From Anaerolineales bacterium UBA4826 (GTDB lineage: Bacteria > Chloroflexota > Anaerolineae > UBA4142), in contig DHFK01000035.1 of assembly GCA_002400365.1 (NCBI GenBank), positions 368-12,283 of the forward strand: a stretch of DNA of 11,916 nucleotides, given 5' to 3'. The notes below the pieces were generated by a model. That model had not been told where the DNA came from. It ran no database searches and was given only the letters and a program-made list of their open reading frames with translations. Positions 5,887 to 11,916 of the stretch are shown piece after piece. Position 1 is the stretch's first letter; the number at the start of each line of letters is the position of its first letter. Made by a program: the position numbers and the translations under genes.

Positions 5887-6849
5887 ATGCCAGATGATGT
5901 ATCACCTCGCGCGGCGACGATTCAGGTGCAGAACCTCACCAAAGTTTACGGCTATACCGAGGCGCTGCGCGATGTTTCGTTCGACGTGGGGAAAGGCGAA
6001 GTCCTAGGTTTCCTGGGACCCAACGGCGCCGGCAAGACGACGACGATGCGCATTCTCACCGGCTTTATGCCGCCGTCGTCCGGCACGGCGCGGGTTGCGG
6101 GCTATGACGTTTTTTACGACTCGATTGAGGTTCGCAAGCGCATCGGCTATCTGCCGGAGACCGTGCCGCTGTACACCGAAATGTCCGTGTGGGATTATCT
6201 CGATTTTGCCGCGCGCCTGCGCGGCGTCGCCCAACGCGATCAAGCCATCGAACGCGCGATGGAGATGACGAACATTGGCGACAAGGCGGACACGCTGATC
6301 GGCAAGTTATCGAAAGGGTACCGGCAGCGCGTCGGCATCGCGCAGGCAGTGGTGCACAACCCCGAAGTGTTGATTCTCGACGAGCCGACCATCGGGCTGG
6401 ACCCCAAGCAGATCATCGAAATCCGCAATCTCATCAAATCGCTTGCCGGCGATCACACGGTCATCCTCAGCACGCACATCCTGCCGGAGGTGAGCCAGAT
6501 CTGCTCGCGCGTGCTCATCATCAACGAAGGCAAAATCGTCGCGGAGGATACGCCGGCGCGGTTGGCGGCGCGCGTGCGCGGCGCGGAGCACGTTTATCTC
6601 CAAGTAGCCAAGCCCGCGCCGGAAATTCCGGCGGAGATCGAAAAGGTCCAGGGCGTCCTGGGCGTCCAGGCGAAGGACGCGGCGGCGGGTGTGTACGAAA
6701 TCGAAACGACGCCCAACACCGATCGCCGCGCCGATATCGCCGCGCTGGCGGTGCAGCGCGGCTGGGGCTTGCTCGAATTGCGCCCGGTGAGTTTGTCGTT
6801 GGAAGAAGTGTTCCTGAAACTGACGACGACAGAAGAGGAGGCGGCGTAA
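5887..6849 (+). CDS. ABC transporter ATP-binding protein, GldA type
   Basis: The 320-residue ATPase energises the membrane complex encoded downstream. Walker A is GPNGAGKT (44-51), the signature is LSKGYRQ (141-147), Walker B is VLILDEP (161-167), the D-loop is GLDP (170-173) and the switch histidine is H197. At the Q-loop position the sequence is YLPETVPLY, with glutamate (E91) as in GldA-family ATPases. A C-terminal extension of about 95 residues after the nucleotide-binding domain ends in SLEEVFLKLT, typical of ABC-2 exporter ATPases. ATG 5887 has a strong ribosome site, AAGGAG (5876-5881), 5 nt upstream. It is the first gene of a four-gene operon, with one base between its stop and the next ATG. 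Gld proteins were named for gliding in Bacteroidota, but homologues occur in many non-gliding bacteria, so the substrate is not deducible here. Confidence 0.95.
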   Translation: MPDDVSPRAATIQVQNLTKVYGYTEALRDVSFDVGKGEVLGFLGPNGAGKTTTMRILTGFMPPSSGTARVAGYDVFYDSIEVRKRIGYLPETVPLYTEMSVWDYLDFAARLRGVAQRDQAIERAMEMTNIGDKADTLIGKLSKGYRQRVGIAQAVVHNPEVLILDEPTIGLDPKQIIEIRNLIKSLAGDHTVILSTHILPEVSQICSRVLIINEGKIVAEDTPARLAARVRGAEHVYLQVAKPAPEIPAEIEKVQGVLGVQAKDAAAGVYEIETTPNTDRRADIAALAVQRGWGLLELRPVSLSLEEVFLKLTTTEEEAA

Positions 6850-6850
6850 C

Positions 6851-7567
6851 ATGACGAACGTTTGGACCATCACCTGGCGCGAGCTCAAAGCGTACTTTGT
6901 CTCGCCGCTGGCGTACATTTTGAGCGCGGCATTCCTCGCGCTGTCGGGCGTCTTTTTCGCGTTCGACATCACCTACGGTCGCCAGGCGTCTATGCAAAAC
7001 AGTCTGGTCACGGTCATCTTCATCTTTTTGATCCTCGCGCCCGCGCTGACGATGCGCCTGCTCGCGGAAGAACAGCGCATGGGCACGCTCGAACTCTTGC
7101 TGACTTCACCGCTGCACGATTGGCAAGTCGTCGTCGGCAAATTCCTGGGCAGTTTCATCCTATTCGCCGTAATGCTGGTCGCGCCAATGTTGTACTATGT
7201 CCTGATCCTCACGGTCTTTGGTCCTCCCGACTATGGCCCGTTGGCGACCGGCTATCTCGGGCTGTTGCTCCTGGGCGCGAGTTTCCTCTCCATCGGCGTG
7301 TTCGCGTCTTCGCTGACGCAGAACCAGGTCATCGCGTTCTTTGTCGGCGAAGTGGTCGCGATCATCATGTGGGTGGCCGATGCGTTCGGCGGACTCTTGG
7401 GGTCGGGCGCGGCGGCGGATGCGCTGAACTATCTGGTGATCACGCGGCACTATCGCGACTTGATGCGCGGCGTCGTGGATACGACGGATGTAGTTTACGC
7501 GCTGAGCGTGATTGCGGTATCGTTGTTCTTGGCGACCCAGGTGCTGCAGACGAGGAGGTGGCGATGA
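6851..7567 (+). CDS. ABC-2 type permease, GldF type
   Basis: The 238-residue integral membrane protein has about six hydrophobic segments, near 20-39, 51-70, 99-123, 131-153, 159-179 and 213-231. Between the second and third is EEQRMGTLELLLTSPL (73-88), the conserved cytoplasmic segment of GldF/NosY-type ABC-2 permeases. It would form the membrane channel with the GldA-type ATPase. ATG 6851 follows the previous stop by one base, and AGGAGG (6836-6841) lies 9 nt upstream inside the preceding gene. The stop codon overlaps the next ATG (ATGA at 7564-7567), showing translational coupling. Confidence 0.93.
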   Translation: MTNVWTITWRELKAYFVSPLAYILSAAFLALSGVFFAFDITYGRQASMQNSLVTVIFIFLILAPALTMRLLAEEQRMGTLELLLTSPLHDWQVVVGKFLGSFILFAVMLVAPMLYYVLILTVFGPPDYGPLATGYLGLLLLGASFLSIGVFASSLTQNQVIAFFVGEVVAIIMWVADAFGGLLGSGAAADALNYLVITRHYRDLMRGVVDTTDVVYALSVIAVSLFLATQVLQTRRWR

Positions 7568-9141
7568 TCCGCGAAAAATTGCAGGGATGGGCTGACTATT
7601 TCGGCGCGGTCGCGCTCGCGCTGTGGGTCGCCACGGCGATCCTGTACATGCTCAAGAACCAGTCGAACGAGACCTTGCTCGCGCTGGCGGGCGTCGGCGT
7701 GCTCTTTTTCGCGCTGTTCCTGTTCTTCAAATTCACGGCGGTTCGCTCGGCGATGACGAGCCGCGCCGCGCGCTATGGCTCGAACGCGCTGCTCATCAGC
7801 GTCGCCTTTATCGGCAGCGTGGCGCTCTTGAACTTTATGGGCACGCGCTATCACTATCGCTTCGATACGACCGAGAACCAGAACTTTACGCTGTCGCCCT
7901 TGACGATCCAGGTGCTGCGCGGTTTGAAAGAGCCGGTGCGCGCGGTGGCGTTTTATACGGCGATGAGCGATCCCCAAGCGCGGCAAGACATCGAAGGACG
8001 CCTGCGCGAGTACGCGCAGGTGAGCGACAAGTTCACGTACAAATTCATTGACCCGCAAGCCGAGCCGCAGATCGCCATGGATTATAAAGTCCAATTCGAT
8101 CAGACGATTGTCTTTGAGCGCGGCAAGCGGCGCGAGAATGTTTTCCAGACCGACGAGCAGAGTTTGACGAACGCGCTCAACAAAGTGTCGCAGGATACTC
8201 AGCCGACCATCTACTTTACGACCGGGCATGGCGAGCACAGCCCGGAGGATTCGAGCCAGAATGGGTTTAGCATGTTGAAAGACCCGCTCGAGCAAGATAA
8301 CTATAAGGTGCAGGTGCTCGATCTGAAAACGGTGACCGACACGCTGCCGGCGGACCTCAACGTGCTCGTCATCGCGGGACCGCGCCAGCCGTTCGACACG
8401 CAAGAAGTGCAGCGCGTCAGAGACTATGTGAGCCAGGGCGGGCGCGTGTTCGTCATGCTCGATGCGCTGACCGAGAGCGGGCTGGAAGGTTTTCTCAAGG
8501 AACTGGGCGTCACCGCGCGCAACGATCTGGTCATTGACCCGCGCTTTGGGCTCTTTGGGCAGGCGCAGGTCCCGGTCATCAACAGTTATCGCAGTCACGC
8601 GGTGACCCAAGACCTGACCGGGCAAAGCACGTTCTTCCCGCTCTCCCGCTCGCTGACGTCCGATCCCGCCGCGTCGTCAATCACGTACACGCTGACCGCG
8701 CTCTTTACGACGAGCGATTTGTCCTGGGGCGAGACCGACGCGGATTCGATCAAGAACCAGAGCGCCAAGTTCGACGAGAGCAAGGACGCCAAGGGCCCGC
8801 TCAATCTTGCGTACGCGGTGGAAAGCAAAGGCGACAAGCCCGCGCGCATCGTCGTCCTCGGCAACTCGACCTTCATCTCGAACGGCACGTTACAAGCGCG
8901 CGTGCAGACCTCGTCGGGCCAGGCGGTTCCGATCCAGTCCGGCAACGGCATCCTGTTCGTCAACGCGATCCATTGGCTTGCCGGGCAGGAGAATCTGATC
9001 GCGATTCCGCCCAAAGCCGCGTCGCAACATTCGATCTACTTGACGGGGGAGCAATCGAATTTCGTTTTGTTCTCCAGTTTCCTGCTGTTGCCCGGCGTCA
9101 TCCTGATCATCGGCGCGCTGGTGTGGTGGAGGAGGCGATAG
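7564..9141 (+). CDS. GldG-type ABC-associated membrane protein
   Basis: The 525-residue product has three N-terminal transmembrane helices (about 12-30, 38-58 and 73-92), a large extracytoplasmic region, and a C-terminal helix ending in VWWRRR. Within the large region are FDTTENQNFTLSPLTIQVL (100-118), TTGHGEHSPED (219-229), and a Rossmann-like stretch LNVLVIAGPRQPF followed by GGRVFVMLDAL. These are characteristic of the GldG/auxiliary transport family (PF09822-like). It is thought to act with GldA and GldF as part of the complex; its biochemical activity is unknown. The open frame extends upstream to 6862, but that part is the shifted frame of the permease gene. ATG 7564 is chosen because AGGAGG (7553-7558) lies 5 nt before it and the ATGA overlap is typical of this operon type. 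Confidence 0.93.
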   Translation: MIREKLQGWADYFGAVALALWVATAILYMLKNQSNETLLALAGVGVLFFALFLFFKFTAVRSAMTSRAARYGSNALLISVAFIGSVALLNFMGTRYHYRFDTTENQNFTLSPLTIQVLRGLKEPVRAVAFYTAMSDPQARQDIEGRLREYAQVSDKFTYKFIDPQAEPQIAMDYKVQFDQTIVFERGKRRENVFQTDEQSLTNALNKVSQDTQPTIYFTTGHGEHSPEDSSQNGFSMLKDPLEQDNYKVQVLDLKTVTDTLPADLNVLVIAGPRQPFDTQEVQRVRDYVSQGGRVFVMLDALTESGLEGFLKELGVTARNDLVIDPRFGLFGQAQVPVINSYRSHAVTQDLTGQSTFFPLSRSLTSDPAASSITYTLTALFTTSDLSWGETDADSIKNQSAKFDESKDAKGPLNLAYAVESKGDKPARIVVLGNSTFISNGTLQARVQTSSGQAVPIQSGNGILFVNAIHWLAGQENLIAIPPKAASQHSIYLTGEQSNFVLFSSFLLLPGVILIIGALVWWRRR

Positions 9142-9145
9142 TCCC

Positions 9146-9835
9146 TTGAAACCGCGCACAACGTTGATCGTCGTCGCGCTCTTTGCGCTCTTGGCGGGGT
9201 ACGTTTACTTGTTCGAACTGAACAAGACGCCCGAGCAACTCAGCGCGCAATTGGGCACGCCGACCGCCAAACCGCCGCAGTACGTTCTGCAATTGAACGC
9301 CCGCAACGTGACAAGTCTCGAAGTGGCTGACCTGCGCGCGCCGCGCGAAGTTAAATTGACGCGCGCCGGGGATGCGTGGCAGGTGAACCAGCCGACGGAG
9401 AAAGCCGCAGACGACGGCGTGGTCGAATCCACGCTCGGGTCGCTGGCCAATCTGAGCGCGGCGCGGGTGTTGACGAACGTCGTTGATCTCGCGCCCTTTG
9501 GGCTTGTGACGCCAACGCTGGAAGCGCGCGTCATCATGAGCGACAGCCAGCAGTACGCGCTCACGCTCGGCAACAAATCGCCGGACAATCGCTACTACTA
9601 TGCTGTTTACACCGGCGACAAAGCGCGTGTGTTCCTCGTTGACACGACGGTCGTCGAAACGCTGAAAGGATGGCTCGACACACCGCCGTACCAACCAATC
9701 CCGACGCCCACGCTGGAAGCCACGCCGACGCCCACAGCAACTCCCGAGCCAGCGGCGACGGGCACGCCAACTCTCTTACCGACCGCCGCGCCGCCGAACA
9801 TCGCGCCGACGATTCCGGCGACGCCGACGCCGTAG
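9146..9835 (+). CDS. DUF4340 membrane-anchored protein with Pro/Thr tail
   Basis: The 229-residue product starts with TTG 9146, and GGAGG (9131-9135) lies 10 nt upstream in the end of the previous gene. A single N-terminal helix (about 5-23) anchors it facing outward. The body (about 45-180) includes VTSLEVADLRAPREVKLTRAGDAWQVNQP and LTLGNKSPDNRYYYAVYTG, matching the DUF4340 pattern that is often encoded with GldG operons. The last 48 residues are almost entirely Pro, Thr and Ala (TPTPTATPEP type) and are probably an extended cell-surface linker. Family members are often longer and may carry repeated domains, so this is a short form. Its function is unknown; operon position suggests an accessory to the GldAFG-like complex. 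A hairpin terminator follows 31 bp after the stop. Confidence 0.85.
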   Translation: MKPRTTLIVVALFALLAGYVYLFELNKTPEQLSAQLGTPTAKPPQYVLQLNARNVTSLEVADLRAPREVKLTRAGDAWQVNQPTEKAADDGVVESTLGSLANLSAARVLTNVVDLAPFGLVTPTLEARVIMSDSQQYALTLGNKSPDNRYYYAVYTGDKARVFLVDTTVVETLKGWLDTPPYQPIPTPTLEATPTPTATPEPAATGTPTLLPTAAPPNIAPTIPATPTP

Positions 9836-9866
9836 TGGGCAATGTATCCTACCGAACGTACACAGA

Positions 9867-9905
9867 ACGCCCCGCTTCTTGATTAGAGAAGCGGGGCGTG
9901 TTTGT
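9867..9905. terminator. GC-rich hairpin terminator between convergent operons
   Basis: A perfect 13-bp stem (ACGCCCCGCTTCT at 9867-9879 and its complement at 9887-9899) with a 7-nt loop is followed on the plus strand by GTTTGTT. It sits between the end of the ABC operon and the end of the minus-strand cohesin/LysM gene, so it can serve both. The minus-strand T-tract is weak. Confidence 0.85.
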
Positions 9906-9925
9906 TATGGTCGCGCGTTGTTCCT

Positions 9926-11494
9926 CTACGGAATACACAGCCATTGTCCGGCGCGAATCCAATTGGGGTTTGGCAGATGGTTGGCGGCGGCGAGCGTCCA
10001 CACCGTCGTGCGGTAACGCCAGGCAATGGACGAAAGCGTATCGCCGTAGCGCACGAGATACGTCGCCCGGCACACCGGCGGTGGAGGAGGGGGCACTCCA
10101 TCAAACTGTCGCTGACAGATCGGACCCGATCCGCTCTGCCACGGCACATTCGGAATCGCCAATTTCTGACCCACCGTCAAATAGTACGGATAGACAAGCC
10201 CGTTCTCATTCGCGATCGCCCAGGGCGAGACCCCGTAGGCGCGCGCAATACAGTACAAGCCGTCGCCCGCGCGCACATAGTGATAGCCGAGGATGTCCGG
10301 CGCAGGCGCGCAGGTGATCTGCGCGTCGAGCCATACCTTGAGCAACGCTTGCCCATCCCGATCCGTCAACACCACGCGGTCAAAATGCAAAGACGACGAA
10401 CCGCTTTGCAAGCACTTGAGAGTGAATTGCAAGGCGTCGCCGCCGCCTCCCGCGGGGTCGGTCGGCGCTTGCTGCGAGACGATGTACTCGATTGCACCGC
10501 CGCCGCAGGAATTCTTCGCCACGATGTCCGGTTTGGGAATGATCCCCGGGGCAGCGTTGACACATTCGACGATTGCCGGGTCGTAGGTTAGTTTCAAGTC
10601 AGCGCCCCACAAATATGCGGCGTTGTCAATCCTCACCTTTGCGATGCCGACGCTGTTCACGCGCAACGTGAATGCGGAAGGCAGGACTCGAACTATCGCG
10701 ACCACCGGCGTTCGCGATGGCGTGGGCGTACCCGACGCGGCAGCCGTCGGAGTTGCCGTGACGGACGACCACGGTACTGCCGTCGCTGTGGCTGTCGGTG
10801 TCGCGGAGAGTGGCGGTTGGATCGTCGGCGTCGCGGAGACTGACGGTTGAGGCGTCATCGTTCGCGTGGGCGTCGGTTGTATCGGCGTCGGGGTGGTGGA
10901 AGATGTGGCGGTGGCTGTCGCGGTGGTGGACGGCGAAGGTGTGCGTGTTGGGGTAACCGGCTGTGCGATTGTGATGGAGCCATTCTGAGACGTTGAGGGG
11001 ATTTGACCACCAGAGTTGTTTGCCAAGACCGCCGACGAAAAATTGAGCGGCGACGTTCCCGCCGCCTTGCCGGTGAGTGTAATCTGGAGCAGAACACCAC
11101 TGCCATTGACCGGCTGATGCGGCGGCATTTGCGCAATCGCGTAATCTATCTTGCCGCCAGCAAAATTGCTCTGCGCCACAAAATCTGGCGACGGAAAACC
11201 ACCGGCATCAATCTTTTGCACTTGGATCAGAGTGGAATCAAAAGTGAGATGAACTTCGGCGCCGGCGAGATTACTCACGTTTTCGATCCGCACATTCACG
11301 ATTGTCGTTGCATTGATGGCGATGGTGCTGCTGGAGGGATCCAGTCTGATGATTGTTCCGCCCTGGGCGTGGATTGGCGTACCAGTTGAAAGGAAAAGTA
11401 GGCATGTCGCGACCAGTCCAATTGCAATTGTCCTGTGCGGTCGAAAGGTCACTCGGAATAGGATTGGGGAAAGACCATTGAACTGGCTAGGCAC
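9926..11494 (-). CDS. Secreted protein with two cohesin-like domains and two LysM domains
   Basis: The 522-residue product has a signal peptide (hydrophobic about 22-38, likely cleaved near HAQ-GG at 44-45). A cohesin-like beta-sandwich follows (about 46-178, with VNVRIENVSNLAGAEVHLTFD), then a long Thr/Pro/Ser-rich linker (about 180-264) and a second cohesin-like domain (about 267-397). Two LysM domains end the protein (405-449 and 478-521, with VRAGDGLYCIARAYGV and VRYGDTLSSIAWRYRT), separated by a polyproline stretch. LysM modules bind N-acetylglucosamine-containing glycans such as peptidoglycan, so the protein is probably held on the cell surface and displays the cohesin domains. No dockerin or catalytic domain is seen in the window. 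The second cohesin has four cysteines (311, 330, 361, 395) that the first lacks. Start GTG 11494 is supported by AAGGAG 6 nt upstream. It lies 30 nt after a related upstream gene and is probably co-transcribed. Confidence 0.88.
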   Translation of the reverse strand: MPSQFNGLSPILFRVTFRPHRTIAIGLVATCLLFLSTGTPIHAQGGTIIRLDPSSSTIAINATTIVNVRIENVSNLAGAEVHLTFDSTLIQVQKIDAGGFPSPDFVAQSNFAGGKIDYAIAQMPPHQPVNGSGVLLQITLTGKAAGTSPLNFSSAVLANNSGGQIPSTSQNGSITIAQPVTPTRTPSPSTTATATATSSTTPTPIQPTPTRTMTPQPSVSATPTIQPPLSATPTATATAVPWSSVTATPTAAASGTPTPSRTPVVAIVRVLPSAFTLRVNSVGIAKVRIDNAAYLWGADLKLTYDPAIVECVNAAPGIIPKPDIVAKNSCGGGAIEYIVSQQAPTDPAGGGGDALQFTLKCLQSGSSSLHFDRVVLTDRDGQALLKVWLDAQITCAPAPDILGYHYVRAGDGLYCIARAYGVSPWAIANENGLVYPYYLTVGQKLAIPNVPWQSGSGPICQRQFDGVPPPPPPVCRATYLVRYGDTLSSIAWRYRTTVWTLAAANHLPNPNWIRAGQWLCIP

Positions 11495-11500
11495 TCGTTT

Positions 11501-11506
11501 CTCCTT
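11501..11506 (-). promoter_or_regulatory. Ribosome binding site fixing the GTG start of the cohesin/LysM gene
   Basis: On the minus strand AAGGAG lies 6 nt before GTG 11494-11492. It supports this start over an out-of-frame ATG nearby at 11478. Confidence 0.75.
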
Positions 11507-11524
11507 CCCTCGCTCCGCGCACGA

Positions 11525-11916
11525 TTACGGGGTACAGATGATTTGCGAATTGGCTACAGTGCGCGGCAGATTCTGCCCGTCACGATCTACAATCTTCAGA
11601 TGGTCAACGCGCAAGGGCGAGACGCCGGCTTTCAAGCACTTGAAAGTTATGCGTACGATTTCACCGCTGCCGTTTGCCGGTGCGCGCGGGGCAATTTGCG
11701 TGACAATATACTCCGCCGAGCCATTCGCGCACACGTTCTTCGCGGAAATATCCGGAGCAGGCATTGTGCCTGCTTCCGGCTGAGCACATTCCACGATGCT
11801 TGGAGTGTAGTTCAATTTCAAATCCAAGCCCCATAGATTCACCGCGTCCTCAATCCGCACGCTCACCGTAGTCGTAATGGCAACCGCAATCGAAGGCAAG
11901 GCGGGTAAAACTTGTA
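11525..11916 (-). CDS. Cohesin-domain protein, C-terminal fragment (runs off right edge)
   Basis: The frame is open to the window edge (QVLPALPSIAVAITTTVSV...), so the true start lies outside. The apparent TTG at 11899 is internal to the domain. The visible 130 or so residues form one cohesin-like domain closely related to the second cohesin of the downstream gene: NLWGLDLKLNYTPSIVEC matches YLWGADLKLTYDPAIVEC, and PAPDISAKNVCANGSAEYIV matches PKPDIVAKNSCGGGAIEYIV. It keeps the same four cysteines and ends right after the last one (QIICTP). The two genes are tandem paralogues sharing at least this module. The protein is presumably exported, but the signal peptide would be outside the window. 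Confidence 0.82.
   Translation of the reverse strand, partial: QVLPALPSIAVAITTTVSVRIEDAVNLWGLDLKLNYTPSIVECAQPEAGTMPAPDISAKNVCANGSAEYIVTQIAPRAPANGSGEIVRITFKCLKAGVSPLRVDHLKIVDRDGQNLPRTVANSQIICTP

Noticed and set aside
5679..5897. 72-codon frame in the intergenic region before the ABC operon
   Set aside because: Its codons are translated hairpin and short-repeat DNA, there is no ribosome site, and it overlaps the true ABC ATPase start.
6862..7563. A 5' extension that would make the GldG-type gene 759 codons long
   Set aside because: This stretch is a shifted frame of the permease gene, is full of Arg/His-rich noise, and a clear ribosome site and ATGA overlap define the start at 7564.
7495..8625. 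376-codon open frame on the minus strand
   Set aside because: It is antisense to the GldG-type gene, in a GC-rich region where antisense frames stay open; the composition is low-complexity Arg/Leu/His with no recognisable domain.
9902..10591. 229-codon plus-strand frame
   Set aside because: It is antisense to the LysM and cohesin coding sequence, whose domains are unmistakable on the minus strand.

Overview
The window looks like chromosomal DNA of a high-G+C member of the Chloroflexota, most likely Anaerolineae-like or a related uncultured lineage. This is inferred from four things: extracellular proteins with Pro/Thr-rich linkers, cohesin and LysM modules without cellulases, a GldA/GldF/GldG/DUF4340 ABC operon, and dispersed intergenic repeats. 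No rRNA, tRNA, CRISPR array or transposase gene is visible.

Layout. (a) At the left edge, on the minus strand, are the first 37 codons of glutaminyl-tRNA synthetase (glnS) with its own promoter. (b) Divergent from it is a three-gene plus-strand cassette (promoter at 250-278, terminator at 2835-2863) with visibly lower G+C than the rest. It encodes a PLD/HKD-type nuclease with a C-terminal winged helix, a short PD-(D/E)XK-like protein whose three catalytic positions are all substituted, and a longer paralogue with those positions intact. It resembles a restriction or defence cassette, but no DNA methyltransferase is present in the window. (c) A leaderless M23 peptidase gene is followed by gltX (glutamyl-tRNA synthetase). 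(d) About 260 bp of intergenic DNA is built of short repeats and a strong hairpin. (e) A tightly packed four-gene operon encodes an ABC ATPase, a permease, a GldG-type membrane protein and a DUF4340 lipoprotein-like or membrane-anchored protein, and ends at a GC-rich hairpin. (f) Convergent to it, on the minus strand, lie two tandem secreted cohesin-domain genes; the complete one also carries two LysM domains, and the other runs off the right edge.

The most interesting part is the 250-2863 cassette. Within one operon an apparently active nuclease is paired with a catalytically dead copy of its own nuclease domain, together with a nuclease of an unrelated fold. The 5' end of the last gene is also anomalous: coding-like sequence continues upstream of the only usable start codon, and a one-base frame change near 1790 would join it to an ATG at 1751.
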